DNA of 64,000 nucleotides from Alteromonas_F sp964429915 (GTDB taxonomy: Bacteria; Pseudomonadota; Gammaproteobacteria; Enterobacterales; Alteromonadaceae). Positions 1 to 8,465 of this stretch are shown here, piece by piece (position 1 is the first letter of the stretch; every line of letters begins with the position of its first letter). The notes beneath the pieces are model-generated. The model searched no databases. It was not told where the DNA came from and worked only from the letters and a program-made list of their open reading frames with translations. The stretch is taken from NCBI GenBank assembly GCA_964429915.1, contig CAYSDZ010000002.1, positions 1 to 64,000 of the forward strand, in the 5' to 3' direction. Made by a program: the position numbers and the translations under genes.

Positions 1-24
1 GTAAGAGTAAATTAGCTTATGTTG

Positions 25-138
25 AGAGCAAGGAGGCAGTCTCTTTATTGAAAAGGCGCGGTAAACCCATCCATGGGCGCTCGGCAAAATCATCCATGAT
101 TTTGACGCTTTTCAATAAAGAGACTGCCTCCTTGCTCT
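25..138. repeat. long inverted-repeat element with conserved core
   Basis: Positions 26-55 and 108-137 are perfect 30-base inverted repeats; an extra A-T pair extends the stem to 25/138. They enclose a 52-base core (56-107). The core holds two smaller palindromes: CCCATCCATGGG at 66-77 and AAAATCATCCATGATTTT at 86-103, separated by a GCGCTCGGC spacer. The reverse complement of this core is clearly related to the centre of the element at 28293-28486, although the stems are unrelated. No target-site duplication is evident here. It lies upstream of the DUF1244 gene and could also form an RNA hairpin. Confidence 0.85.
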
Positions 139-204
139 TGCGATGCTTTGAACATCCACACTAGCCCGTTATTGAGTACATAAAATAACCAGTGGAGTCC
201 TAAC

Positions 205-492
205 ATGTTGGATAAACAAACCAAAATAGAAGCGGCTGTATTCAGACGTTTGATCGACCACTTAGATGCCCATAAAGAAGTGCAGAATATTGAATTAATG
301 TTGCTTGCGGACTTTTGTCGAAATTGCTTGTCTAAATGGTATTCATCTGCTGCGGAGCAGGAAGGGCTAGATATTGATTATGATCAAGCAAGAGAAGTTG
401 TTTATAAAATGCCTTACAGTGAGTGGAAAGAAAAGCATCAACTGCCAGCAACAGAGGAACAACTCGCTGCCTTCAATGCTCGAAAAAAATAA
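205..492 (+). CDS. DUF1244 family protein
   Basis: A 95-residue soluble protein carrying the hallmark FCRNCLSKWY motif at residues 37-46, preceded by a helical N-terminus (EAAVFRRLIDHL). This matches the small DUF1244 family of proteobacteria, whose function is unknown. The two conserved cysteines (C38, C41) in CxxC spacing suggest metal or redox chemistry, but that is inference. The ATG at 205 has a good GGAG ribosome site seven bases upstream. It lies just ahead of nlpI on the same strand, with only about 50 bases between them, so the two may be co-transcribed. Confidence 0.85.
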   Translation: MLDKQTKIEAAVFRRLIDHLDAHKEVQNIELMLLADFCRNCLSKWYSSAAEQEGLDIDYDQAREVVYKMPYSEWKEKHQLPATEEQLAAFNARKK

Positions 493-541
493 TGGGATCA
501 GATAGACTAATAGTCTTGTGTTAAAAGTAGGTGTATTTTTT

Positions 542-1462
542 GTGATTAAGCTTGTGTCGAAATATGTTAAGCGTAGAACACAGCCAAGCGTGTTATTGGT
601 TTCTCTTGTGTTACTTTTCCTTGCTGGTTGTGTGAATACACAAAATGCGCCGCACCAAGGCCACTTGGACGGGCTGTTACTTGCAGAGCCTGAACCTATC
701 GACCCAAGGGTGCAATTGCTTATTGCGCGTTATAGTCAAATTTTAAATCAACCATCATTAAAGAAAACCGAACGGGCTGAACTGCATTATCAAAGAGGGG
801 TTCTCTATGATGGGGTAGGTTTACGGAACTTAGCCGGTTATGACTTTACCCAAGCTATTAACTTAAAACCCGATCTTGCTCCTGCGTATAATTCTATTGG
901 TGTTCACTTAACTCAAAATCAAGAGTTTGACCAAGCCTTTGAGGCCTTTGATTCTAGTTTAGATATCGACCCTAACTTTGAGTTTGCCATGCTAAACAGA
1001 GGTATTGCTCTATACTATGCAGGCAGACCCGACCTCGGTATTGATGATTTTGAACGATTTTTAGAAAAATCCCCCTCTGATCCATTCAGGGTGATTTGGG
1101 CATTTAATGCTCATTTAGACGTAGATCCCGTAAAAGCGAAAGAGCGATTGTTTCAGTACCGAACGGAAATAGACGAAACGCATTGGGCGGTGTCCATTGT
1201 AGATTTCTATTTGGGCAAGGCGAGTGAAGATGATGTGTTAAATGCAGTGATTGAAGGAGTTAATACCTCTCAAGAACTCACTCATCGCTTGTGTGAAGCC
1301 TATTTTTATCTAGGGAAACACCATGCTTTTGTTGGCAATTATGGTGTAGCGCTCAGCTACTTTAAATTATCTTTAAGCACGAATGTTTACGAATATGTAG
1401 AGCATAAGTACGCGCGCATTGAAATGGCAAGAATAAGAGAGGCATTTGACGCTCAACCATGA
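542..1462 (+). CDS. nlpI: lipoprotein NlpI, TPR protein
   Basis: Outer-membrane lipoprotein with tetratricopeptide repeats. In E. coli NlpI scaffolds murein endopeptidases and delivers MepS to the protease Prc. The signal sequence ends in the lipobox LAGC (Cys30 with this start). Three TPR units follow: the ones beginning AELHYQRGVLYD, APAYNSIGVHL and EFAMLNRGIALYY. I chose the GTG at 542 because AGTAGGTG lies nine bases before it. An in-frame GTG at 518 would add eight residues but has no ribosome site. The resulting 306 residues compare with about 294 in E. coli. The stop overlaps the start of the next gene by four bases, suggesting translational coupling. Confidence 0.9.
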   Translation: MIKLVSKYVKRRTQPSVLLVSLVLLFLAGCVNTQNAPHQGHLDGLLLAEPEPIDPRVQLLIARYSQILNQPSLKKTERAELHYQRGVLYDGVGLRNLAGYDFTQAINLKPDLAPAYNSIGVHLTQNQEFDQAFEAFDSSLDIDPNFEFAMLNRGIALYYAGRPDLGIDDFERFLEKSPSDPFRVIWAFNAHLDVDPVKAKERLFQYRTEIDETHWAVSIVDFYLGKASEDDVLNAVIEGVNTSQELTHRLCEAYFYLGKHHAFVGNYGVALSYFKLSLSTNVYEYVEHKYARIEMARIREAFDAQP

Positions 1463-2997
1463 AGCGTTTGCTTATTAAAAGACTACTGCAAACGAGTGCG
1501 CTGTTATGCTTATTCTATTTTTTGTCCAGCAGTCAAAGTAATGATAAAAATCAACTAGCTCATTACTTACGGCAAGGTGATCCCGACACTCCCTTGTTTG
1601 TTTATTGGCAGGCCGTTCTGAATGACATCGATGGTGCTCAAAACCAACTCCGTAACAAAGCCTTGGCGGTCAATGCTGAATATTGGTTGGATAAACTAAG
1701 TCAATTTGACGAGGGCGAAACGGCATGGCAACGCTACCAGCAATCCGAGCAATCGGAACAGCGTTTAGGTCACGAGGCTCGCTGGTTAAGGATAGCGGCC
1801 AGTAAGGGAGTGGCGAAAGCTCAGTTTCTTTTTGCCTTGAATCAAGAATCACCGATAAAAAAAGAAGCGTGGTTATTAAAATCGGCTGAGCAAGGGTATA
1901 TCGACGCGCAAATCGCGTTGTCCGATTGGTATTTACTTAATGGCTTTATACAAAAAGCAAAACCTTGGCTTGAAGAAGTGGCTGAGCACGACCTGATGAG
2001 CCAAGTCGCACTGGCAAAAATATTGTGGAATGAACAAAAAATAGCAACAGCCGAAGGTCTGTTTAGAGAAGCTGCTAGTAAGGGGAGTGTTGAGGCAAGG
2101 CAGCGGCTTCATGTCATCGACAATTATCCCATTTTAAAAAAAGCAAACTTGACTGCTAACCCTATTCCAGAGACCAAATTTCATCAGAACTGCTTGCAGA
2201 ACATTTTGCTTGTGGCAGATGGCTTAAGCGCAATGACGCGTGCGGTAGACATCGCTGCTAAGTTTTCAAAAGACACACGTTTAAATAATTTAGGTATGTG
2301 CTTATCGGAACCTATGTGGTTTGAGCATACCTTAGACTGCACGCAAAGTTGGCAGCAGGGAGGGCGGCTCAGTTGCAACTTGGCACCGCTTTCAAATTGG
2401 CTTTCTTCGTCTGCCGTCACGCATCTTGTGGTTATCGGTAATAGTGGAAAAGCGTATGCACAACAAGGGGTTATGTTTTTAGATGCGCAAGATACTTACA
2501 GCGTATTTGTGCACGAACTCGCGCATTTTGCTGGATTTATTGATGAATATGCCTTGTCTAAACAAAGTGCGAATGCCTATTGTGGCACTATTTTCGCCAC
2601 AAATATTGTGTTTGAAAGAGACAATGGATTTTTGCTCGATTTATCGCCCAAAGAGCAAATATCTCTATGGGCAAACTCCGAATCATTCGAAGGATTATAT
2701 CCTGCTTTGACTTGTGACAAGAGTGATGTTCAGGCACTTAAACCTAGTGGCAAAGTGACGTTTATGGAGCATCATGAAAGCGAATATATCCCTCCTATTT
2801 ATCTTTGGTTATGGCATCAGGTTTTACTGGAATCTAAAGGTGATAAACCTTTATTTCGATATCTATCAACAAACAATGCAGTCGCTCCACACACTGCCAC
2901 GGGCATAACCACTAAATTAAGTAAAGGCACAAACGAAGCAACGCTTACGCACATACCAAAGGAAAGGTTACGTACCCGTTCCTCTTTAAGCAATTGA
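1459..2997 (+). CDS. Sel1-repeat protein with M64-like HELAH metalloprotease domain
   Basis: 512 residues. An N-terminal hydrophobic segment (about 8-23) should direct export. Residues about 90-215 contain Sel1/TPR-like helical repeats (AASKGVAKAQF, SAEQGYIDAQIALS, AASKGSVEARQRL). The C-terminal half carries VHELAHFAGFIDEY at 351-364. This is an HExxH zinc site (H352, E353, H356) followed by GFxDEY, which resembles the M64 (IgA-peptidase-like) pattern HExGHxxxGLxDEY. A periplasmic or surface zinc protease is inferred. The ATG overlaps the nlpI stop by four bases. The last 60 residues (453-512) are read antisense to the 3' end of cysZ, an unusually large convergent overlap, so this tail may be a recent extension. 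Confidence 0.7.
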   Translation: MKRLLIKRLLQTSALLCLFYFLSSSQSNDKNQLAHYLRQGDPDTPLFVYWQAVLNDIDGAQNQLRNKALAVNAEYWLDKLSQFDEGETAWQRYQQSEQSEQRLGHEARWLRIAASKGVAKAQFLFALNQESPIKKEAWLLKSAEQGYIDAQIALSDWYLLNGFIQKAKPWLEEVAEHDLMSQVALAKILWNEQKIATAEGLFREAASKGSVEARQRLHVIDNYPILKKANLTANPIPETKFHQNCLQNILLVADGLSAMTRAVDIAAKFSKDTRLNNLGMCLSEPMWFEHTLDCTQSWQQGGRLSCNLAPLSNWLSSSAVTHLVVIGNSGKAYAQQGVMFLDAQDTYSVFVHELAHFAGFIDEYALSKQSANAYCGTIFATNIVFERDNGFLLDLSPKEQISLWANSESFEGLYPALTCDKSDVQALKPSGKVTFMEHHESEYIPPIYLWLWHQVLLESKGDKPLFRYLSTNNAVAPHTATGITTKLSKGTNEATLTHIPKERLRTRSSLSN

Positions 2998-3575
2998 CGC
3001 ATCGGCGAGAAGTCAATTTTGTGATTATCGAATGGGTAGTCACAATATTGTACTGCCATCATCCACGCGCCAAACAAAAACCAGATTACTTGTCCAAACA
3101 CGGGTACGAACAATAAAAAGAGTAAGCATATAAGCACCCGTGGAATATAATAAAGCAGCTTACGCCACTCTCGTCCTAAAATACGGGGAATATCTTTAAG
3201 CATGTCCCACATGCCATCGTCATTAGGGTTTTCTCCCGTCAAATGACGTTCCACTTTTTCGGCGAGAAAGCCATTGAAAGGCGCGGCTATAAAATTGGCG
3301 ATAGTGCTAAATAAAAATGCAAACGCGAGTAGGGCGCTGATAACGGCAAGTGGCCAGACAATAAAAGCCAAGGCATCTTTTAACCAATATAAACCTTCAG
3401 GAATAAAGCTAAACATCCAATCAATGCTCGCGCCTAAATGACTAAACACCCAAGTAAATGCCGTCCCAAACAGCAGCAAATTGATTATTAATGGAAAAAT
3501 AACAAAACGCTTTAAGCCTTTCGTTTTAATTAAAGAAAATCCCTCAAAAAAATAATGAAAACCGCTTCGGTTCAT
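2817..3575 (-). CDS. cysZ: sulfate transporter CysZ
   Basis: Inner-membrane sulfate uptake protein feeding cysteine biosynthesis. The sequence begins MNRSGFHYFFEGFSLI and has four long hydrophobic stretches; the conserved NFIAAPFNGFLAEKVE and the RYRNKGL end are typical of the CysZ family. The ATG at 3575 is preceded by AAAGGG seven bases away and gives 252 residues, close to the 253 of E. coli. A GTG at 3599 would add eight residues but lacks a clear ribosome site. It is transcribed divergently from smc across about 130 bases and overlaps the opposing metalloprotease gene by 181 bases at its 3' end. Confidence 0.92.
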   Translation of the reverse strand: MNRSGFHYFFEGFSLIKTKGLKRFVIFPLIINLLLFGTAFTWVFSHLGASIDWMFSFIPEGLYWLKDALAFIVWPLAVISALLAFAFLFSTIANFIAAPFNGFLAEKVERHLTGENPNDDGMWDMLKDIPRILGREWRKLLYYIPRVLICLLFLLFVPVFGQVIWFLFGAWMMAVQYCDYPFDNHKIDFSPMRQLLKEERVRNLSFGMCVSVASFVPLLNLVVMPVAVCGATALFVDRYRNKGLSPLDSSKT

Positions 3576-3703
3576 TGAATACCCTTTTTTAGCTTGCACT
3601 TAAAAGTATGAGTGTAACAGAACGTGATAACAGTCCAATTCTCAATTGTTACCGAAGGTTAACTTTGTTACATTCGAAACATAATAATAGTTAATGTGCG
3701 TCT

Positions 3704-6700
3704 ATGCGTTTAAAGCGGATCAAACTCGCTGGTTTTAAATCTTTTGTAGAGCCTACTAGCATTCCTTTTCCGGGAAGCATGACTGCTGTGGTAGGGCCGA
3801 ACGGGTGTGGCAAATCGAACGTAATTGATGCGGTGAGATGGGTGCTAGGCGAATCGAGCGCAAAAAATTTGCGTGGCGACGCCATGACCGATGTCATTTT
3901 TAATGGTTCATCCTCTAGAAAACCATTAGGGCAATGCAGTGTTGAGCTTATCTTTGAAAATGCTAGCGAACGCCTCAGTAATGAATATGCAAAGTATGAA
4001 GAGTTGTCGATTAAGCGCGTGGTTACAAGAGAGGCGCAATCTAATTATTTTTTAAACGGGACAAAATGCCGCCGCAAAGATATTACTGATTTATTTTTGG
4101 GCACAGGCCTTGGACCAAGAAGTTATGCGATTATCGAGCAGGGCATGATTTCTCGGCTGATTGAATCAAAACCACAAGAACTGCGTGTTTTTATTGAAGA
4201 AGCTGCCGGTATTTCAAAATATAAAGAACGCAGAAGAGAAACTGAAAACCGCATTAAACATACCTCTGAAAATTTAGAGCGTTTATCAGATGTACGCGGC
4301 GAATTAGGTCAGCAAATTGAAAAACTGGAACGTCAGGCAGCGGCAGCAGAGCGATACACACAGTTAAAAGCCAAAGAAAGAACCTTAAAAAGTGAACTCG
4401 CAATGCTGCGTTATCTGGCAATGCAGCACAAAGTTGACAGCTTGCAAAGCTCGCTTTCACAAGTCGAGGCTGAATATGAAGCCCTGAAAGCACAATTACA
4501 AGGTGACGAAGCAGGTTTGGAAAAAATTCGCAGCGAACAGCTCGATACAAAGATACAGCTGGATAAGGTACAACAAGGTATTTTCGACTTGGCGACTCAA
4601 ATCACCCGGGTTGAGGAAGCGCGCCAGTTCAAACATAAGCGACTAGAACAATTGCAGTCCACTACCCAACAACTTCATGTTAAACAAACTCAGTGTAGAG
4701 AACAAAAACAACAAAATGATGAAGTATTGGCGTTGGCTTGTGAGGCGCTAGCTTCTTTAGAGCCGGAAATGGACATATTGACTGAGCAACATGCAAGCAC
4801 AGCTGAACAACGTGATAGCACCGAAGATAGGTTACGTGATTTTAATCAGCAGCGAAGAAATAGCGATGAAAGTTACCATACCAAAAAGCGACACGCGCAA
4901 AGTTGTCATAGCCAGATTCAATCAACCCTGTCTATGCAAATGCGAACGCAACAGCGCCTTAAAGAGTTGAAAGAAGAACTTAACAGCGTCAGCAGCCTTC
5001 AATTAGAAGAAGAATGCGAAGGGCTTGCAGAACAGGTGCTTATTGCTCAAGAGCAAAAGCAGAATGTTGAACTGACATTAATTGATACCAATGTAGATTA
5101 CGAACAGTTCAAAACTCAGCGGCAAAATGAAGAAACAGTCTTCAATCAAATTACGGATAAACTAAGGCAACAACAGGCAAAGCTTACAGCATTAGAGGCC
5201 TTACAAAACGACGATACAACAAAGGCATCATTGCCTCCAGTTTGGCAAACATTGAATGTATCGAAAGGTGCGGAACATTTAATAGAGCTTGTTTTATCGC
5301 ATTTGGGTGAGCCAGGATTGTTAGAGGAAGATGCGAACCCCTTTGATATGCAAACGCTATCTTTTTTTACGGGTCAAAGAGCCTTATTAAAAAAACACTG
5401 GGTGACAGAGAAACCGGAGGGAACGTTAGCAGAAAAAATAGGCAATACTACATTTCCCGCTTTCTTTGTTCATATTCATATTGTTGATGGACTCACTGAG
5501 GCTAAACAAAAACTCAACAACCTTAAACCTCATGAAAGTGTCATAACCGAACAAGGCCAATGGATTAGCAGACAGTGGGCAATAAATGGTCCTGCCGACT
5601 CATCGAGTGGAAGTCTGCAACGCAAAGCAACAATCATAGACATACAAAAAAGCATAGAAAAGCTTACAAGCGAACATGAAAAACAGCGCGGCATCGTGTC
5701 TGCGTGTATTGAAAAAGAGGCGGAAGAAGAAGCCAAGCTGAATACTGTTCGAGAATCGATACGTCAAATTCAAGCTCAACTCAGTGAGCTGACTCAAAAA
5801 CAAAGTCTGCTTTCAATGCAAGTTGAACAAATTAACGAGAGAAGAGACAAGATCCACCAAGAAATTGAGCAACATAATGCTCAGCTTGAGCAGGAGCAAG
5901 AGCAATCAGAGCAACTCTCAGAGCAACTTGAACAGTTAGAAACAGACGTCTTTGAACTTGAACAAATACAGCAACAGGCCGATGAAAAAATGCAGGCCTT
6001 GCAACAAGATGTAGAACATTATCGTCATCAATATGAACAGATCACACAACAGAAACATCAGCTTTCTTTGCGTGTTCAACAACAACAGTCAGCTCAACAG
6101 CAAGGTGAACGAGACGCGCTAAGGCTAGAAACGCAATACAAAGAATATACCGAACAACTAGAAGCGTTAAATGAAGAGCAGATGTTGATAAATGGCACAG
6201 ATAACGATAATTCTGACCAGTTACAGCAGTGGCTACAAGATAAACAACAAAAAGAGCAAGAAAAAACAGAGCTTCAACAGGTATTGTCTGAACTTGACGA
6301 TACCTTGCATAGCATACAACAAGGTCAACAAGGAATACGCTCTGCTATCGAAGAAAAACAAAAAGTGCGCGAAAGCGTATTGCTTGAATCTGAGGGAGTA
6401 AAAGCGCGAGCAAACGCTATTTTGGACCAGCTCCAAGAAACAGGGATGAGTATAAAAGAAACGATGGCTGCTATGCCTGATGATGCTGAAGAAGAAGCAT
6501 GGGCAGCAGCACTCGAAAAAACCACTAACGCTGTAAAGCGGATTGGCGCAGTAAATCTGGCAGCGGTTGATGAATTCAAGGTGCAATCTGAGCGTAAATC
6601 GCACTTAGACGCGCAAGACGCAGACTTAAATGAAGCCCTTGAAACACTGCAAAGTGCCATTCGAAAAATTGACAAAGAAACGCGTTCTCGATTCAGTCAA

Positions 6701-7156
6701 ACCTTTGACCAAGTGAATGCAGATTTACAGACTTTGTTTCCTAAAGTGTTTGGTGGGGGCAGTGCGTACCTCGCATTAACCGATGATGATTTACTTGAAA
6801 CAGGCGTAACCATAATGGCAAGGCCGCCTGGTAAGAAAAATAGTACCATTCACCTTTTAAGCGGTGGCGAAAAAGCATTGACCGCATTATCATTAGTTTT
6901 TGCTATTTTTCGTTTAAACCCAGCCCCTTTTTGTTTGCTGGACGAAGTTGATGCGCCTCTGGATGATGCAAATGTGGGGCGCTTTTGTAAATTGGTGTCG
7001 GAAATGTCACAAAGCGTGCAATTTATTTATATTACACACAATAAAATAGCGATGGAAATGGCAAGTCATTTGACGGGTGTGACCATGGCAGAGCCCGGTG
7101 TTTCAAGAATGGTTGCGGTTGACGTTGAAGAAGCCGTTAGCTTAGTACAAGCTTAA
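3704..7156 (+). CDS. smc: chromosome partition protein SMC
   Basis: 1150-residue structural maintenance of chromosomes ATPase that dimerises and compacts or segregates DNA. The Walker A motif GPNGCGKS is at residues 31-38. Long coiled coils (about 170-500 and 690-950, very Gln/Glu rich) flank a hinge around 510-670. The C-terminal head has the ABC signature LSGGEKAL and Walker B CLLDEVDAPLDD. Length and order are normal for bacterial SMC. SMC rather than MukB in a gammaproteobacterium fits Alteromonadales. zipA and the ligase gene follow on the same strand with gaps of 20 and 29 bases, so the three probably form an operon. Confidence 0.96.
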   Translation: MRLKRIKLAGFKSFVEPTSIPFPGSMTAVVGPNGCGKSNVIDAVRWVLGESSAKNLRGDAMTDVIFNGSSSRKPLGQCSVELIFENASERLSNEYAKYEELSIKRVVTREAQSNYFLNGTKCRRKDITDLFLGTGLGPRSYAIIEQGMISRLIESKPQELRVFIEEAAGISKYKERRRETENRIKHTSENLERLSDVRGELGQQIEKLERQAAAAERYTQLKAKERTLKSELAMLRYLAMQHKVDSLQSSLSQVEAEYEALKAQLQGDEAGLEKIRSEQLDTKIQLDKVQQGIFDLATQITRVEEARQFKHKRLEQLQSTTQQLHVKQTQCREQKQQNDEVLALACEALASLEPEMDILTEQHASTAEQRDSTEDRLRDFNQQRRNSDESYHTKKRHAQSCHSQIQSTLSMQMRTQQRLKELKEELNSVSSLQLEEECEGLAEQVLIAQEQKQNVELTLIDTNVDYEQFKTQRQNEETVFNQITDKLRQQQAKLTALEALQNDDTTKASLPPVWQTLNVSKGAEHLIELVLSHLGEPGLLEEDANPFDMQTLSFFTGQRALLKKHWVTEKPEGTLAEKIGNTTFPAFFVHIHIVDGLTEAKQKLNNLKPHESVITEQGQWISRQWAINGPADSSSGSLQRKATIIDIQKSIEKLTSEHEKQRGIVSACIEKEAEEEAKLNTVRESIRQIQAQLSELTQKQSLLSMQVEQINERRDKIHQEIEQHNAQLEQEQEQSEQLSEQLEQLETDVFELEQIQQQADEKMQALQQDVEHYRHQYEQITQQKHQLSLRVQQQQSAQQQGERDALRLETQYKEYTEQLEALNEEQMLINGTDNDNSDQLQQWLQDKQQKEQEKTELQQVLSELDDTLHSIQQGQQGIRSAIEEKQKVRESVLLESEGVKARANAILDQLQETGMSIKETMAAMPDDAEEEAWAAALEKTTNAVKRIGAVNLAAVDEFKVQSERKSHLDAQDADLNEALETLQSAIRKIDKETRSRFSQTFDQVNADLQTLFPKVFGGGSAYLALTDDDLLETGVTIMARPPGKKNSTIHLLSGGEKALTALSLVFAIFRLNPAPFCLLDEVDAPLDDANVGRFCKLVSEMSQSVQFIYITHNKIAMEMASHLTGVTMAEPGVSRMVAVDVEEAVSLVQA

Positions 7157-7176
7157 ATTAAAGAGTTGGATAAATA

Positions 7177-8436
7177 ATGGAAGAGTTACGCGTCGCATTT
7201 TTGGTTATTGGTTCGATATTTATCGTTGGCGTACTGGTTCATGGTATTTGGAAAATGCGTCGTCAAGACGATGTTCCCCAACGCGAGCAGGAAAAAATAG
7301 AACCAAGTTCATCCTTTGACGACATAAGCGATAAAGAAACCAATGGCCACCAAGCTGAAGCCAATGAACCCATCAGTAGCGAGCCCATTGATAACGAAAA
7401 AGCATTTGACGAATATGGTTTAGGGAGTGTAAGAGTTATTGGGTCAGGATCAGAACCGTCAACCGAGCGTGCTTTTAGCGTCAATCAACAAGCCATTGAT
7501 ACAGAAGCTTTGAGCGATAAGAATAGTGATTCGCTTGAAGGGTCTGCACCGACTGACGATGCGTTAAACGACAGCTCGCTCCGTGTTCCTGAGGTAATAG
7601 AAACCCCCTTGTATGCGAGTGTGGTGACTCAGCCAAAACCGCATATCTCAGCGGGTTCAGATACGCGCAACGAGCAAAAAACGAGCGATAAAATGCCGGA
7701 GCCTCCGCCGTTTTTACTTAAAGAACATGCTCCCCAAGAACATGGAAATGTGGAGGTGCAAGCAGAGCCTGATTTTGGTTTGTCACGACCTCCGACTCCA
7801 CCGAGAAAAGAGTATCCCGAGCAAGAAGCGTCTAGGGAAACTCGAAAGTCTGTATTGAAACGCAGCACTACGAGAAAACGTAAAGAACCTACCTTAGGCG
7901 AAGATCAAATGCGTATTGATTTTGATGAACCTAAAGTCAGCGCACCCAAAGTAAGCGAGTCCTCTGAGCCTAAAAGCGATCAAAAAACGATGATCGCCTC
8001 CGAAGTGCTTGCTATTAATGTAAGAGCATCGGAAGCATACCCCCTAAGTGGCGCTGCATTGCTCCCTTTACTTTTAACGCTAGGCTTTAAGTTTGGTGAG
8101 CACGACATATTTCATCGCCACGTCAATGCAAATGGAAAAGGGCCAGTCTTATTCAGTTTAGCGAATATGGTTAAACCTGGGGTATTCGATATCGACAACT
8201 TAGAAACCTTTACCACACAGGGTATTTCTTTGTTTATGGTATTGCCCATCGAGGGTGACCCGCATCAGGTGTTTAATATGATGCATAATGCGGCAAGAAA
8301 AATCGCCGAAGAATTTGATGCACAATTGCTTGACGGTAGCCGCTCAATACTCACTAAACAAGGGGTTCAACAATACGTTGAAAAAATTCGCGAATTTGAA
8401 CGCCAACGCATTATTGCAAGCAATAGCACTCGATAA
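7177..8436 (+). CDS. zipA: cell division protein ZipA
   Basis: Inner-membrane division protein that tethers FtsZ at midcell. An N-terminal membrane anchor at about 6-25 is followed by a basic RRQ boundary. A long acidic, Pro/Ser-rich disordered linker covers about 30-275. The ZipA C-terminal FtsZ-binding domain runs from about 278 (VLAINVRASEAYPLSGAALL) to the end. At 419 residues it is longer than E. coli ZipA (328) because the linker is expanded. It sits between smc and a ligase gene, the classical zipA-ligA neighbourhood. Confidence 0.95.
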   Translation: MEELRVAFLVIGSIFIVGVLVHGIWKMRRQDDVPQREQEKIEPSSSFDDISDKETNGHQAEANEPISSEPIDNEKAFDEYGLGSVRVIGSGSEPSTERAFSVNQQAIDTEALSDKNSDSLEGSAPTDDALNDSSLRVPEVIETPLYASVVTQPKPHISAGSDTRNEQKTSDKMPEPPPFLLKEHAPQEHGNVEVQAEPDFGLSRPPTPPRKEYPEQEASRETRKSVLKRSTTRKRKEPTLGEDQMRIDFDEPKVSAPKVSESSEPKSDQKTMIASEVLAINVRASEAYPLSGAALLPLLLTLGFKFGEHDIFHRHVNANGKGPVLFSLANMVKPGVFDIDNLETFTTQGISLFMVLPIEGDPHQVFNMMHNAARKIAEEFDAQLLDGSRSILTKQGVQQYVEKIREFERQRIIASNSTR

Positions 8437-8465
8437 CCAATAAACGCAGTAAAGGGACGCTTTTT

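Noticed and set aside
6233..6675. Minus-strand frames opposite smc
   Set aside because: Artefacts of the Gln/Glu-rich coiled-coil codons in antisense; Cys/Phe-rich nonsense composition.
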